The notes: a model not told the origin generated them from the letters alone. Positions 15,788 through 25,179 are shown, counted from the first letter of the stretch. The stretch is DNA of 64,000 nt from Streptomyces cathayae (GCF_029760955.1 NZ_CP121682.1:310001-374000); one strand, 5' to 3'. A program made the numbers and translations.

Positions 15788-17089
15788 TCACACCTCGCCC
15801 CGGGCCAGCGCCAGCAGCCGGTCCAGCACGCGGGGGCCGCCCGCGCGCACGCCGTCGTGCTCGAACTCGTCGGTGACCCAGGTGCGCAGGCCGCGGATCG
15901 CCCGCGCGGTGCGCAGGGAGTGGTCCGTGTCGACGTACATGTCGTCGTGGTAGACGGCCGCCGCGACCGGGACCTCGTTGACGGCGAGGCGGGCCGGGTC
16001 GTACAGCGGCGTCCAGCCGGTGCGGGCGGCGAGCAGTTCGGCGGTCTCGCGCAGCGGGCGCAGCGCGGGGTCGCAGTCGAACACCCAGGGGTGGACGGTC
16101 TCGCCGGTGAACAGCAGCGGCCCGTCGCCCGCGAGCGCCTTCGCCGCGTCGAACTGCGGGAACTCGGCCCGCACCCGCTCGGCCGACCAGGCGGTGGCCC
16201 GGCCGTCCTGACCGTAGATCGACTCGTGGACGAGCGCGTACAGCGGGTGCCCCGCGTACGACAGCAGGCCCTGTGCCTGCTCCTGGAAGGCGTCGGAGAG
16301 CGCGGGGCCCGCCGGGGTGCGGACGAAGGCGTCCTCCAGGAGGTAGTGCAGCCGGTGGCTGCCGTCGCCGCTGCCGAGGAGGATGCCCAGGGACTGGAAC
16401 GCCTCGACGGTGAGCCGGTAGCCGTTGGGGAGGACGACCTCGTGGGTGAGGAGGTGGTCGGCGATCCGGCGGGCGCGCTCGACGTCCTGCGGGTAGCGCG
16501 CGTAATGGGCGGTGACCTTGCGCTCGATGCGCGGGTAGGCGGCCCGGTAGACGTCCTCGGGGTGGGCGTCCAGGGAGGGCAGGCCGCCGGTGATCACGGC
16601 GGTGGCGAGGCCCTCGGGGGCGGTGGACAGGTAGGCGACCGTGCAGAAGCCGCCGAAGCTCTGGCCGAGGACGGTCCAGGGGGCCCCGCCGGTGACCTCG
16701 GGGCGGATCGCCTCGCAGTCGCGGACGATGGAGTCGGCGCGGAAGCGGGCCAGGTAGTCGGCCTGCTCGGCGGGGCCGCCGCGCAGCGGGAGCGTCTGCC
16801 GGTTGGCGGGGGTGGAGCGGCCGGTGCCGCGCTGGTCGAGCAGCAGGACCCGGTACTCCTTCAGGGCCCGGCCGAGCCAGGCCTGCTGCCCGATGAAACG
16901 GTTCGCCCCGAAGCCGGGGCCGCCCTGGAGGTAGATCAGCCACGGCAGGTCCCGGTCCGCCTTGTCCGCGGCGACGGCCTCACGCGCGTACAGCTCGATC
17001 GTCTCCCCCGAGGGGGCGTCGTGATCGAGGGGCACGGTGAAGCGGCGGTCGGTGAGGACGACGCCGGGCTGGCGGTAGCTGACGGTCAA
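15788..17089 (-). CDS. Proline iminopeptidase-like alpha/beta hydrolase (peptidase S33)
   Basis: A 433-residue alpha/beta hydrolase. The oxyanion region LQGGPGFGANR (about 54-64), the motif LLLDQRGTGRST (about 84-95) and the nucleophile elbow GQSFGGFCT (Ser about 144) are the S33 prolyl aminopeptidase signature. A C-terminal Asp and the His in DDMYVDTDHS are candidate members of the triad. It would release N-terminal proline or act on small peptides in the cytoplasm; no signal peptide is seen. The gene stands alone with a terminator after it. Confidence 0.88.
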   Translation of the reverse strand: MTVSYRQPGVVLTDRRFTVPLDHDAPSGETIELYAREAVAADKADRDLPWLIYLQGGPGFGANRFIGQQAWLGRALKEYRVLLLDQRGTGRSTPANRQTLPLRGGPAEQADYLARFRADSIVRDCEAIRPEVTGGAPWTVLGQSFGGFCTVAYLSTAPEGLATAVITGGLPSLDAHPEDVYRAAYPRIERKVTAHYARYPQDVERARRIADHLLTHEVVLPNGYRLTVEAFQSLGILLGSGDGSHRLHYLLEDAFVRTPAGPALSDAFQEQAQGLLSYAGHPLYALVHESIYGQDGRATAWSAERVRAEFPQFDAAKALAGDGPLLFTGETVHPWVFDCDPALRPLRETAELLAARTGWTPLYDPARLAVNEVPVAAAVYHDDMYVDTDHSLRTARAIRGLRTWVTDEFEHDGVRAGGPRVLDRLLALARGEV

Positions 17090-17200
17090 CGGGACTCCCG
17101 GGACGAACGAATTGTCGGATCGCGACCCAGTTCAGCACATGTTCGTCCGGCCTTCGAGCCCGGGATCACGCAATTCTTTTCGCGTCTTCCCGTGCAGCGG

Positions 17201-18226
17201 TCAGCGTGCCGACAGGCTGGAGCGGCGGACCACGAGTTCCGGGCGCAGGACGACCCTCCGGTGCTCGTGGGGCGCGGCCCCCGTCCCGGCCTCCGTCTCC
17301 TCCAGCAGCAGTTCCGCCGCCAGGGCGCCCATGGTGACGGCCGGCTGCCGTACCGAGGTGAGGGGGACGGCCGCCGCGGCGGCGAACTCGATGTCGTCGT
17401 AGCCCACGATCGCCAGGTCGTCCGGGACGCCGACGCCGGCCGCGTACATGGCCTGGAGCACGCCGAGGGCGAGCAGGTCGTTGGCGCAGAACACGGCGGT
17501 GGGGCGGTCGGCGAGGCCGAGCAGCCTGGCGCCCGCGTCCCGTCCGGCGGCGACGTCGAGGCGGTCGGTGGGCAGCTCGCGCAGTCTCTCCGGGCCGAGT
17601 CCGGCCTCGGCGAGCGCGTTCAGGGCGCCGGTGCGCCGGTCCCGGACCTGGTTCAGACCGGGCGGCCCGCTGACGTAGGCGAGGGACCGGTGTCCCGCGT
17701 CGACGAGGTGGCGCACGGCCAGCGCGCCGCCCGCCACGTCGTCCACGGAGACGGAGCACTCGGTGGTGCCCTCGGCGACCCGGTCGACCAGCACGAAGGG
17801 GATGCCGTGCCGGCGGAAGGCCTCGATGGTGCGGCCGGTGGCGTCGGCCGGGGTGAGCAGCACGCCCCGCACCCGCTGCTCGGCGAACAGGGAGAGGTAC
17901 TCGGCCTCCTCGCTCGCGTTCTGGTCGCTGTTGCAGACCATCACGCCGAGTCCGGCCGCACGCGCGGCGCGCTCGGCGCCGCGTGCCACGTCGACGAAGA
18001 AGGGGTTGCCCATGTCGAGGACGAGCAGGCCCATGATCCGGCTGCGGCCCGCACGCAGTTGCCGCGCCGACTCGCTGCGGACGTAGCCCAGCCGGTCTAT
18101 GGCGGACAGCACCCGTGCCCGGGTCTCGACAGCGACCGTCTCCGGGCGGTTGATCACGTTGGAGACCGTGCCGACGGAGACTCCGGCGACGCGGGCGACG
18201 TCCTTGATACCCACCGACTGGGCCAT
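17201..18226 (-). CDS. LacI-family repressor, probable rhamnose regulator
   Basis: A 341-residue LacI/GalR protein. The helix-turn-helix IKDVARVAGVSVGTVSNVIN (residues 7-26) with hinge helix ARQLRAGRS is followed by a periplasmic-binding-protein-like effector domain (60-335) ending VVRRSS. It lies directly downstream of the rhamnose importer genes on the same strand, separated from rhaM by 284 bases. The divergent rhamnose promoters contain LacI-type palindromes, so it most likely represses them until a rhamnose-derived inducer binds. The effector is inference. Confidence 0.85.
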   Translation of the reverse strand: MAQSVGIKDVARVAGVSVGTVSNVINRPETVAVETRARVLSAIDRLGYVRSESARQLRAGRSRIMGLLVLDMGNPFFVDVARGAERAARAAGLGVMVCNSDQNASEEAEYLSLFAEQRVRGVLLTPADATGRTIEAFRRHGIPFVLVDRVAEGTTECSVSVDDVAGGALAVRHLVDAGHRSLAYVSGPPGLNQVRDRRTGALNALAEAGLGPERLRELPTDRLDVAAGRDAGARLLGLADRPTAVFCANDLLALGVLQAMYAAGVGVPDDLAIVGYDDIEFAAAAAVPLTSVRQPAVTMGALAAELLLEETEAGTGAAPHEHRRVVLRPELVVRRSSLSAR

Positions 18227-18510
18227 CGGGTGGAAACCTCCGAGGAAACGTGGGGGGCGGGTGGGACTTCGCGGGGCGGCGGGTGCGCCTTCACATTACC
18301 GGCACGGCCGCACCGGCTGCGGTTGCCTGCGGGCGGGGTCGGACGGGCAGCCGGAAGCCGGCGACGTGCGGCGGCCTCCGGTCGGCGTGGCCCAAGGCCG
18401 CGAAAGGACCGGCCGGGCCGGCCGAGGCGGGGCCGGTCACGGTGCCGAGGGCGGCTCCGGCCGGCAGGGTGCGTCGTCCCCTCGTGGAGGACTCCGTTCT
18501 CAGGCGAGTC

Positions 18511-18831
18511 TCAGGCGAGGTGGAAGACTTCGGTGAGCGGTCGCATCGCCTCGTCGGGGCGGGTCCCGTCGAGGGATTCGAAGAGGGGGGCCATCTCGGC
18601 CTGCCAGCGGGCGTTGACCTCGGTGGCCTCCATACCGGCCTTGGCGGCCTCGAAGTCCTCCGTCTCGAGGTAGCCGACGAGGAGGCCGTCGTCGCGCAGA
18701 AAGAGCGAGTAGTTGTGCCAGCCGGTGGCCGAGAGCGCCTCGCGCATCTCGGGCCACACGGCGGCATGGCGTTCGCGGTACTCGGCGAGCTTGTCCCGGC
18801 GGACCTTGAGCAGGAAACAGACGCGCTGCAT
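18511..18831 (-). CDS. rhaM: L-rhamnose mutarotase
   Basis: A 106-residue protein of the RhaM family (about 104 residues is normal). It interconverts alpha and beta anomers of L-rhamnose to feed the isomerase. Visible are MQRVCFLLKVRRDKLAEYRE, the motif VWPEMREALSATGWHNYSLF and a C-terminal MRPLTEVFHL. The active-site Tyr/His/Trp positions of the family fall in EYRERHAAVWPE and GWHNYS. The gene follows rhaS after 31 bases and belongs to the importer operon. Confidence 0.92.
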   Translation of the reverse strand: MQRVCFLLKVRRDKLAEYRERHAAVWPEMREALSATGWHNYSLFLRDDGLLVGYLETEDFEAAKAGMEATEVNARWQAEMAPLFESLDGTRPDEAMRPLTEVFHLA

Positions 18832-18862
18832 GAAGTACCGCTCCTTCCCTGAGCGTTGATGC

Positions 18863-19948
18863 TCAGAAGTCGAACTGGTCGATGTTCTCGGCGTTGAAGA
18901 CGGTGGGCTTGCCGAGGTTGATCACGCCGTCCTTGCCGATGGTGTACTCGCCCATCGCGCCGGCCTCGAAGGTCTCGCCCTCCTTGCCGGTGATCTGGCC
19001 GGAGGCCAGGGCGACGGCGGTGCGCGCGGCGAGTTCGCCGAGCTTCGCCGGGTCCCAGAGCTCGAACGCCTCGACGGTGCCGTTCTTGACGTACTTGCGC
19101 ATGTCGTTGGGGGTGCCGAGGCCGGTCAGCTTGACCTTGCCCTTGTACTTGGAGCCGGAGAGGTACTGGGCGGCGGCCTTGATGCCGACGGTGGTCGGGG
19201 AGATGATCCCCTTCAGGTTCGGGTACTCCTGGAGCAGTCCCTGGGTCTGCTGGAAGGACTGCTGGGCGTCGTCGTTGCCGTAGGCGACCTTGACCAGCTT
19301 GATGTCCTTGTACTTGGGGTCCTTGAGTTCGTCCTTCATGAACTCGATCCAGGCGTTCTGGTTCGTGGCGGTCTGCGCGGCGGACAGGATCGCGATCTCG
19401 CCCTTGTAGCCGATCTGTTCGGCGAGCAGTTGCACCTCGGTGCGGCCCAGGTCCTCGCCGCTGGCCTGCGAGATGAAGGCGTTGCGGCAGTCGGCGGTGG
19501 TGTCGGAGTCGTAGGTGACGACCTTGATGCCGTTCTTCATGGCCTGCTTGAGCGCGGTGCACAGCGCGCCGGGGTCCTGCGCGGAGACGGCCATGGCGTC
19601 GACCTGCTGCTGGGTGAGCGTGTTGACGTAGGAGACCTGGCCGGCGGTGTCGGTGGCGCTGGAGGGGCCGACCTCCTTGTAGGTGGAGCCCAGCTCCTTC
19701 ACGGCCTTCTCGCCGCCCTTGTCGGCGGTGGTGAAGTAGGGGTTGTTGACCTGCTTGGGCAGGAAGCCGACGGTCAGGCCCTTCTTGGTCGGCGCGTTCG
19801 GGTCGGCCTTGCCGGCCGTGGCGGCCTGGCCGCCGCCCTCGCTCTTGACGTCGTCCTTGGTGGTGCCGCCGCAGGCGGTGGCGGCCAGGGCGAGGGAGGT
19901 GACGGCGGCGAGGGCCGCGCAGGTCCGGCGGAGGGAGGTCTTGCGCAT
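18863..19948 (-). CDS. rhaS: Rhamnose ABC transporter, substrate-binding lipoprotein
   Basis: A 361-residue type 2 periplasmic-binding protein with a lipoprotein signal peptide: MRKTSLRRTCAALAAVTSLA leads to the lipobox LAATAC (Cys about 26). The mature part (VGFLPKQVNNPYFTTADKGG, then LTGLGTPNDMRKYVKNG) matches RhaS/RbsB-type sugar binders. It captures L-rhamnose at the outer face of the membrane and delivers it to RhaP/RhaQ. The ATG at 19948 starts exactly at the signal peptide. It follows the permease gene rhaQ after 68 bases. Confidence 0.92.
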   Translation of the reverse strand: MRKTSLRRTCAALAAVTSLALAATACGGTTKDDVKSEGGGQAATAGKADPNAPTKKGLTVGFLPKQVNNPYFTTADKGGEKAVKELGSTYKEVGPSSATDTAGQVSYVNTLTQQQVDAMAVSAQDPGALCTALKQAMKNGIKVVTYDSDTTADCRNAFISQASGEDLGRTEVQLLAEQIGYKGEIAILSAAQTATNQNAWIEFMKDELKDPKYKDIKLVKVAYGNDDAQQSFQQTQGLLQEYPNLKGIISPTTVGIKAAAQYLSGSKYKGKVKLTGLGTPNDMRKYVKNGTVEAFELWDPAKLGELAARTAVALASGQITGKEGETFEAGAMGEYTIGKDGVINLGKPTVFNAENIDQFDF

Positions 19949-20016
19949 GGTGGATTCCTTACGGACGAGACGGGCGGGACGGACGGGGGCGAGGGGGCGA
20001 GACGGGCGGGGCGGAT

Positions 20017-21054
20017 TCACGGGGCCGGGGTCGGTGTCCTGGGCGCCGGTGGCGGGGCGGACGCCGCCCGGCGTCCGGCCCGGGCCGCGGAGAGCTGCCG
20101 TGCGACGCGCGGGCCGAGCACGGAGACGACGAGCAGGACGCCGGTGACCACGATCTGTGACTGGGCGGAGACGTTGACGAGGCTCATCACGTTCTGCAGC
20201 GCGCCGAGCAGGAAGACGCCCGCGATCGCGCCGCCGAGGGTGCCCTTGCCGCCGTCGAAGTCGATGCCGCCGAGCAGCACGGCGGCGACGACGGAGAGTT
20301 CGAGGCCGGTGGCGTTGTCGTAGCGGGCGCTGGCGTAGTGCAGGGCCCAGAAGACTCCGGTGAGGGAGGCCATCAGGCCGGTCAGGGTGAACAGGATCAG
20401 CTTCTGCCGCCTGACCCGGATGCCGGCGAACCGGGCGGCTTCCTCACTGGCGCCGATGGCGAACAGCGACCGCCCGAACGGGGTGGCGTGCAGCGCGACC
20501 ACGGCGATCGCGAGCAGCACCAGGAAGGGCAGGAAGGCGTACGGGACGAAGGTGTCGCCGATGCGTCCGGCGGCGAAGTCCAGGTACTGCGTGGGGAAGT
20601 CGGTCACCGCGTCGGAGCCGAGGACGATCTGCGCGATGCCGCGGTAGGCGGCGAGGGTGCCGATGGTGACGGCGAGGGAGGGCAGGCCGATCCGGGTCAC
20701 GAGCAGACCGTTGACCAGTCCGCAGAGCACGCCGATGAGCAGGCAGATCGGGATGATCGTCTCGATGGCCAGGCCCTGGTTCCACAGGGCGCCCATCACC
20801 GCGCCGGACAGGCCGGCGGTGGAGGCGACGGAGAGGTCGATCTCACCGGAGACGACGAGCAGGGTCATGGGCAGGGCGATCAGCGCGATCGGCAGGGTGT
20901 TGCCGATCAGGAAGGACAGGTTGAGCGCGTTGCCGAAACCGTCGACGGTCGCGAAGGACAGCAGCAGGACCACGACGAGCAGGGCGCCCACCACCGTGTC
21001 CCACCGCACGGACGGGGACCGGCGGACGGCGCGCGCGAGAGCGGAGTCAGCCAT
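20017..21054 (-). CDS. rhaQ: Rhamnose ABC transporter permease
   Basis: A 345-residue BPD_transp_2 (ribose-type) permease with 8-10 membrane helices. Characteristic are VVSGEIDLSVASTAGLSGAV, the coupling loop IGASEEAARFAGI and LLGGIDFDGGKGTLGGAIAG. It pairs with the RhaP permease to form the membrane channel. Its start overlaps the end of rhaP by 8 bases, so translation is coupled. The C-terminus carries an extra Pro/Ala tail after the last helix. Confidence 0.9.
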   Translation of the reverse strand: MADSALARAVRRSPSVRWDTVVGALLVVVLLLSFATVDGFGNALNLSFLIGNTLPIALIALPMTLLVVSGEIDLSVASTAGLSGAVMGALWNQGLAIETIIPICLLIGVLCGLVNGLLVTRIGLPSLAVTIGTLAAYRGIAQIVLGSDAVTDFPTQYLDFAAGRIGDTFVPYAFLPFLVLLAIAVVALHATPFGRSLFAIGASEEAARFAGIRVRRQKLILFTLTGLMASLTGVFWALHYASARYDNATGLELSVVAAVLLGGIDFDGGKGTLGGAIAGVFLLGALQNVMSLVNVSAQSQIVVTGVLLVVSVLGPRVARQLSAARAGRRAASAPPPAPRTPTPAP

Positions 21055-22087
21055 GGCGGGCGTTCCTCTTCTTCAGGGCGGTGGCCACGCGCAGCGCGAC
21101 GATCCGGTCGACCGCGATGGCGAGGATGAGCAGGATGCCGTTGATGGCGAGCACCCACACGGAGCTGACGCCGAGGGCGGGCAGCACACTGTTGACTGAG
21201 GTCAGCAGCAGTGCGCCGAGCGCCGCGCCGTAGACGCTGCCGGAGCCGCCGGTGAAGACCACGCCGCCGACCACGACGGCGCTGACGACGGTGAGTTCGT
21301 AACCGCTGCCGGTGCCGGAGTCGACGTTGCCGAACCGGGCCAGGTACAGGGCGCCCGCGAGTCCGGCGAGGGCGCCGCAGAAGGTGTACGCGGCGAGGAT
21401 CCGCTTGCGTACGGGGATGCCGGCCAGCCGGGCGGCCTCGGGGTTGGAGCCGAGCGCGTACAGCTCGCGTCCGCTGCCGAAGTGCTTCAGGTAGTACGCC
21501 GTCGCCACGAGCACCGCGAGGGCGATGAGCGCCAGGTAGGGCACCGCCGAGATGCCGCCGGATCCGAAGTCGACGAATCCGCCGGGGAGATCGGCGGCGG
21601 TGATCTGGCGGGAGCCGACCCAGATGGAGTCGATGCCGCGGATGATGTAGAGCGTGCCGAGGGTGACCACGAGGGCGGGCACCTGACCGAGGCTGACGAG
21701 CAGTCCGTTGAGCAGTCCGAAGCCGATGCCGAGCAGGACGGCGAGGGCGATGGCGACGACCGGGTTTCCGCCGCCCTGGAGGTGGACGCCGGCGGCGAAG
21801 GCGCTGATGCCGAGCGTGGAACCGACGGACAGGTCGACGTTGCGCGTGATGACGACGAGAGCCTGGCCGGTGGCGACCAGGACCAGGATGGTCGCGTTCA
21901 GCAGCAGGTCCTTGATGCCCTGTTCCGAGAGGAACTCGCCGTTGCCGGCCTGGGTGACGGCGATCATCACCAGGAAGACGAGCAGGATGGCGAGTTCGCG
22001 CATCTTGAAGACGCGGTCGACCAGCCGGGTGCCGCTCGACCTGGGCACCTCGGCGACGGGGGCTTCTTCGGGAGCGGTGACCGTCAT
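21047..22087 (-). CDS. rhaP: Rhamnose ABC transporter permease
   Basis: A 346-residue ribose-type ABC permease with 8-10 helices. Characteristic are [20 protein letters not shown], the coupling loop [19 protein letters not shown] and [20 protein letters not shown]. The N-terminal 25 residues are cytoplasmic. The ATG at 22087 overlaps the rhaT stop by 4 bases (ATGA), which fixes the start; the open frame runs much further upstream but only as a shadow of rhaT. It forms the heterodimeric channel with RhaQ. Confidence 0.9.
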   Translation of the reverse strand: MTVTAPEEAPVAEVPRSSGTRLVDRVFKMRELAILLVFLVMIAVTQAGNGEFLSEQGIKDLLLNATILVLVATGQALVVITRNVDLSVGSTLGISAFAAGVHLQGGGNPVVAIALAVLLGIGFGLLNGLLVSLGQVPALVVTLGTLYIIRGIDSIWVGSRQITAADLPGGFVDFGSGGISAVPYLALIALAVLVATAYYLKHFGSGRELYALGSNPEAARLAGIPVRKRILAAYTFCGALAGLAGALYLARFGNVDSGTGSGYELTVVSAVVVGGVVFTGGSGSVYGAALGALLLTSVNSVLPALGVSSVWVLAINGILLILAIAVDRIVALRVATALKKRNARHG

Positions 22088-23601
22088 GCGGCGGCCCTCC
22101 CCGTGGCTGCGGCCATCACGGTTTCCTCGGTGGCGTCGGTGCGGGGGATCTCGGCGGTGATCCGGCCCTCGTGCATCACCAGCACGCGGTCGGCCATGCC
22201 GAGGATCTCGGGCAGGTCGGAGGAGATCATCAGCACGGCCACACCGTCGGCGGCGAGCTGGGACAGCAGCCGGTGCACCTCGGCCTTGGTGCCGACGTCG
22301 ATGCCGCGGGTGGGTTCGTCCACGATCAGCACCTTGGGGCCGGTGGCGAGCCACTTGGCGAGGACGACCTTCTGCTGGTTGCCGCCGGACAGGGTGTTCA
22401 CCGTGTCGGCGATCCGGTCGTACTTGACCTGGAGCCTGACCGCCCAGTCGAGGGAGCGGCTGCGCTCCGCGCCTCGGTCCATCAGGCCGGCCTTCACGGT
22501 CGTACGCAGGCCGGTGAGGCCGATGTTGCGTTCGATGGACATGTCCATCACCAGGCCCTGGGCGCGCCGGTCCTCGGGGACCAGGGCGAGTCCCGCGGCC
22601 ATGGCGGTGGACGGGGCGCCGTTGGTGAGCGCGCGTCCGTCGACCTCGACCTCGCCGGCGTCCCAGCGGTCGACGCCGAACACAGCGCGGGCCACCTCGG
22701 TGCGCCCGGCGCCGACGAGTCCGGCGAGGCCGACGATCTCGCCGCACCGCACGTCGAAGGAGACGTCGGTGAAGACCCCCTCGCGGGTCAGCCGTCGCAC
22801 GCTCAGGGCGATCTCCCCGGGGCGCACCTCCTGCTTGGGGTACAGCTCCTCGAGGTCGCGGCCGACCATGCGGCGCACCAGGTCGTCCTCGGTCATGCCG
22901 TCCAGCGGCTCACTGGCGATCCGGGCGCCGTCGCGCAGGGTGGTGACCCGCTCGCAGATCTCGAAGATCTCCTCCAGCCGGTGGGAGATGAACAGCACCG
23001 CCGCGCCCTGTTCGCGCAGGGTGCGCACGACGCCGAAGAGGCGGGCGACCTCGCTGCCGGTGAGGGCGGCGGTCGGCTCGTCCATGATCAGGACGCGGGC
23101 GTCGAAGGAGAGGGCCTTGGCGATCTCGACGATCTGCTGGTCGGCGATGGACAGGCCGCGGGCCGGCCGGTCGGGATCGAGTTCGACGCCGAGCCGCCGC
23201 ATGAGGGCGGCGGTCGCGGTGCGGGTGGCCTGGTGGTCGATCCGGCCGAGCGCGCGCCGGGGCTGCCGGCCCATGTAGATGTTCTCGGCGATCGACAGGT
23301 CGGGGAAGAGCGTGGGCTCCTGGTAGATCACGGCGATTCCGGCGTCGCGGGCGTCGCCCGGACCGTGGAAGACGACGGGCGTGCCGTCGAGCAGCACCTG
23401 GCCGGCGTCCGGCCGGTGCACTCCGGCGAGCGTCTTGATGAGGGTCGACTTTCCGGCGCCGTTCTCGCCGGCGAGGGCGTGCACCTCGCCGGGGAACAGT
23501 TCCAGGGAGACGTCCCGCAGCGCGCGGACCGCGCCGAAGGACTTGGAGATGTCCCTCAGTGCGAGAACCGGGGCCGGACCCGTGTCGGACGGGTGGGTCA
23601 T
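22084..23601 (-). CDS. rhaT: Rhamnose ABC transporter ATP-binding protein (two ABC domains)
   Basis: A 505-residue protein with two ABC ATPase domains in tandem, as in RbsA-type importers. Domain 1 has Walker [10 protein letters not shown], signature LSIADQQ and Walker [12 protein letters not shown]. Domain 2 has a degenerate Walker [10 protein letters not shown], with signature LSGGNQQK and Walker [13 protein letters not shown]. It energises rhamnose uptake. AGGAG lies upstream of the ATG at 23601. It is the first gene of the minus-strand rhaT-P-Q-S-M operon, with LacI-type operator sequences between it and rhaI. Confidence 0.93.
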   Translation of the reverse strand: MTHPSDTGPAPVLALRDISKSFGAVRALRDVSLELFPGEVHALAGENGAGKSTLIKTLAGVHRPDAGQVLLDGTPVVFHGPGDARDAGIAVIYQEPTLFPDLSIAENIYMGRQPRRALGRIDHQATRTATAALMRRLGVELDPDRPARGLSIADQQIVEIAKALSFDARVLIMDEPTAALTGSEVARLFGVVRTLREQGAAVLFISHRLEEIFEICERVTTLRDGARIASEPLDGMTEDDLVRRMVGRDLEELYPKQEVRPGEIALSVRRLTREGVFTDVSFDVRCGEIVGLAGLVGAGRTEVARAVFGVDRWDAGEVEVDGRALTNGAPSTAMAAGLALVPEDRRAQGLVMDMSIERNIGLTGLRTTVKAGLMDRGAERSRSLDWAVRLQVKYDRIADTVNTLSGGNQQKVVLAKWLATGPKVLIVDEPTRGIDVGTKAEVHRLLSQLAADGVAVLMISSDLPEILGMADRVLVMHEGRITAEIPRTDATEETVMAAATGRAAA

Positions 23602-23645
23602 GAGGGCTCCTCGACGACGTCGGCGGGACGGCCCTGGCGACGTCG

Positions 23646-23657
23646 TGAAAGGTTTCA
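23646..23657. promoter_or_regulatory. LacI-type operator near rhaT
   Basis: TGAAAGGTTTCA is a palindromic 12-mer with TGAAA and TTTCA half-sites, the form bound by LacI-family repressors. It lies 45 bp upstream of the rhaT start. Read on the other strand it is TGAAACCTTTCA and closely matches the second site at 23812-23823. Confidence 0.65.
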
Positions 23658-23710
23658 ACTGGGTTGCCGGGACGTTAGGCGCGCGGCGCATGTCACGTCA
23701 ATGGGTTCCG

Positions 23711-23727
23711 GTCGAAAAAGTTTCGAC
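23711..23727. promoter_or_regulatory. Perfect inverted repeat in the divergent rhamnose promoter region
   Basis: GTCGAAA-AAG-TTTCGAC has perfect 7-base arms around a 3-base centre. It lies midway between the rhaT and rhaI starts. It shares the GAAA/TTTC core with the two LacI-type sites but has different spacing. It may be a second repressor site or bind another regulator. Confidence 0.5.
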
Positions 23728-23775
23728 AGCTTCAGGTCACACCCTGGTCACGGATCACGGTCTTGTCCGCAGGGG

Positions 23776-23804
23776 TTGACACTCCTGCGGGGGCGCCATA
23801 ACTT
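23776..23804 (+). promoter_or_regulatory. Promoter of the rhaI operon
   Basis: TTGACA (23776-23781), a 17-base spacer and TAACTT (23799-23804) form a good housekeeping-type promoter reading towards rhaI. The predicted start falls at about 23811, where the LacI-type operator begins, a position well suited to repression. Confidence 0.65.
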
Positions 23805-23811
23805 CCCGTTC

Positions 23812-23823
23812 TGAATCGTTTCA
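23812..23823. promoter_or_regulatory. LacI-type operator at the rhaI transcription start
   Basis: TGAATCGTTTCA (TGAAACGATTCA on the other strand) is a near-palindromic LacI-family site. It begins 8 bases downstream of the predicted -10 box of the rhaI promoter, so a bound repressor would block initiation. The adjacent LacI gene is the obvious candidate; this is inference. Confidence 0.65.
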
Positions 23824-23863
23824 CTCAGTGGTCGATACGACCCGATGTCACAGGAGCCCTGAC

Positions 23864-25024
23864 GTGACCGAGCTCGCCGCGGCGAAGGCCGCTCTCAAGA
23901 CACAGATCGTCGAGACGCCCTCGTGGGCGTACGGCAACTCGGGGACCCGCTTCAAGGTGTTCGCGCAGCAGGGCGTGCCCCGCACCCCGCGGGAGAAGCT
24001 GGACGACGCGGCCAAGGTGCACGAGTTCACGGGGGCCGCGCCCTTGGTGGCGCTGCACATCCCGTGGGACAAGGTCGACGACTACACCGCGCTGGCCGAG
24101 CACGCCGAGGACCGCGGTGTGCGGCTCGGCACGATCAACTCCAACACCTTCCAGGACGACGACTACCGGCTCGGCAGCATCTGCCACCCGGACGCGGCGG
24201 TGCGCAGGAAGGCCGTGGACCATCTGCTGGAGTGCGTCGACATCATGGACGCGACCGGGTCGAAGGACCTGAAGCTGTGGTTCGCCGACGGGACGAACTA
24301 CCCGGGCCAGGACGACATCCGGGCCCGGCAGGACCGGCTCGCCGAAGGGCTCGCGGAGGTCTACGAACGGCTCGGCGAGGGTCAGCGGATGCTGCTGGAG
24401 TACAAGCTCTTCGAGCCGGCGTTCTACACCACGGACGTCCCGGACTGGGGCACCGCGTACGCGCACTGCCTGAAGCTCGGACCGAAGGCGCAGGTCGTGG
24501 TGGACACGGGACACCACGCGCCCGGGACCAACATCGAGTTCATCGTCGCGACGCTGCTGCGGGAGCAGAAGCTCGGCGGGTTCGACTTCAACTCGCGCTT
24601 CTACGCCGACGACGACCTGATGGCGGGCTCCGCCGATCCCTTCCAGCTGTTCCGGATCATGCACGAGGTGGTGCGCGGGGGCGGGTTCACGCCCGAGACC
24701 GCGTTCATGCTCGACCAGTGCCACAACATCGAGGCCAAGATCCCGGCGATCATCCGTTCCGTGATGAACGTGCAGGAGGCCACGGCGAAGGCGCTGCTGG
24801 TGGACCGGGCGGCGTTGGGTGAGGCGCAGGCCGCGGGGGATGTGCTGGAGGCCAACGCCGTGCTGATGGACGCGTACGACACGGATGTGCGGCCGCTGCT
24901 GCGTGAGGTGCGGGAGGAGATGGGGTTGGACCCCGACCCTGTTTCCGCCTATCGCCGGTCCGGGTGGGCCGAGAAGATCGTGGCCGAGCGGGTGGGTGGA
25001 CAGCAGGCGGGGTGGGGCGCTTGA
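23864..25024 (+). CDS. rhaI: L-rhamnose isomerase
   Basis: A 386-residue TIM-barrel isomerase of the actinobacterial/Pseudomonas RhaI type that converts L-rhamnose to L-rhamnulose. Metal and substrate residues are visible in LEYKLFEPAFY (Glu), VDTGHHAPGTNIEF (Asp, His), FDFNSRFYADDDL (Asp pair) and FMLDQCHNIE. It is in the cytoplasm and needs a divalent metal. The GTG at 23864 has CAGGAG 7 bases upstream; the open frame further upstream runs through the promoter and operator. It is the first gene of the plus-strand rhamnose operon. Confidence 0.93.
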   Translation: MTELAAAKAALKTQIVETPSWAYGNSGTRFKVFAQQGVPRTPREKLDDAAKVHEFTGAAPLVALHIPWDKVDDYTALAEHAEDRGVRLGTINSNTFQDDDYRLGSICHPDAAVRRKAVDHLLECVDIMDATGSKDLKLWFADGTNYPGQDDIRARQDRLAEGLAEVYERLGEGQRMLLEYKLFEPAFYTTDVPDWGTAYAHCLKLGPKAQVVVDTGHHAPGTNIEFIVATLLREQKLGGFDFNSRFYADDDLMAGSADPFQLFRIMHEVVRGGGFTPETAFMLDQCHNIEAKIPAIIRSVMNVQEATAKALLVDRAALGEAQAAGDVLEANAVLMDAYDTDVRPLLREVREEMGLDPDPVSAYRRSGWAEKIVAERVGGQQAGWGA

Positions 25025-25093
25025 TCGCCGGGATTCACCTGCCGGGTTCTGTGGTTCGCGGTCTACAGGCCGTATGTGGCTGGTCGCGCCCGC

Positions 25094-25142
25094 GCGGCGG
25101 TAGCCGCAAATTCACCACAGTCCCGCGCCCCTGAAGGGGCGC
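25094..25142. repeat. Dispersed-type Streptomyces intergenic repeat with double hairpin
   Basis: The rhaI-aldolase gap contains GCGGC-GGTA-GCCGC (25094-25107) and GCGCCCC-TGAA-GGGGCGC (25125-25142), joined by a segment like CACAGTCCCGCGCCC. From memory, sequences of this pattern recur between genes in many Streptomyces chromosomes. It could attenuate transcription within the operon. Only one copy is present in this window. Confidence 0.55.
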
Positions 25143-25153
25143 TTTCCCTCACC

Positions 25154-25166
25154 CTCTTGACAAGAG
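25154..25166. promoter_or_regulatory. Odd-centred palindrome before the aldolase-dehydrogenase gene
   Basis: CTCTTG-A-CAAGAG is a perfect palindrome around one central base. It sits 13 bases before the ATG and includes the only purine run that could serve as a ribosome binding site there. It may be chance, or a site for translational or transcriptional control. Confidence 0.3.
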
Positions 25167-25179
25167 AACTGGAACAGAT

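Noticed and set aside
15857..18673. Open frame of about 940 codons on the plus strand across the peptidase and LacI genes
   Set aside because: It crosses two well-supported minus-strand genes and a promoter region and reads as Val/Gly/Asp/Arg repeats.
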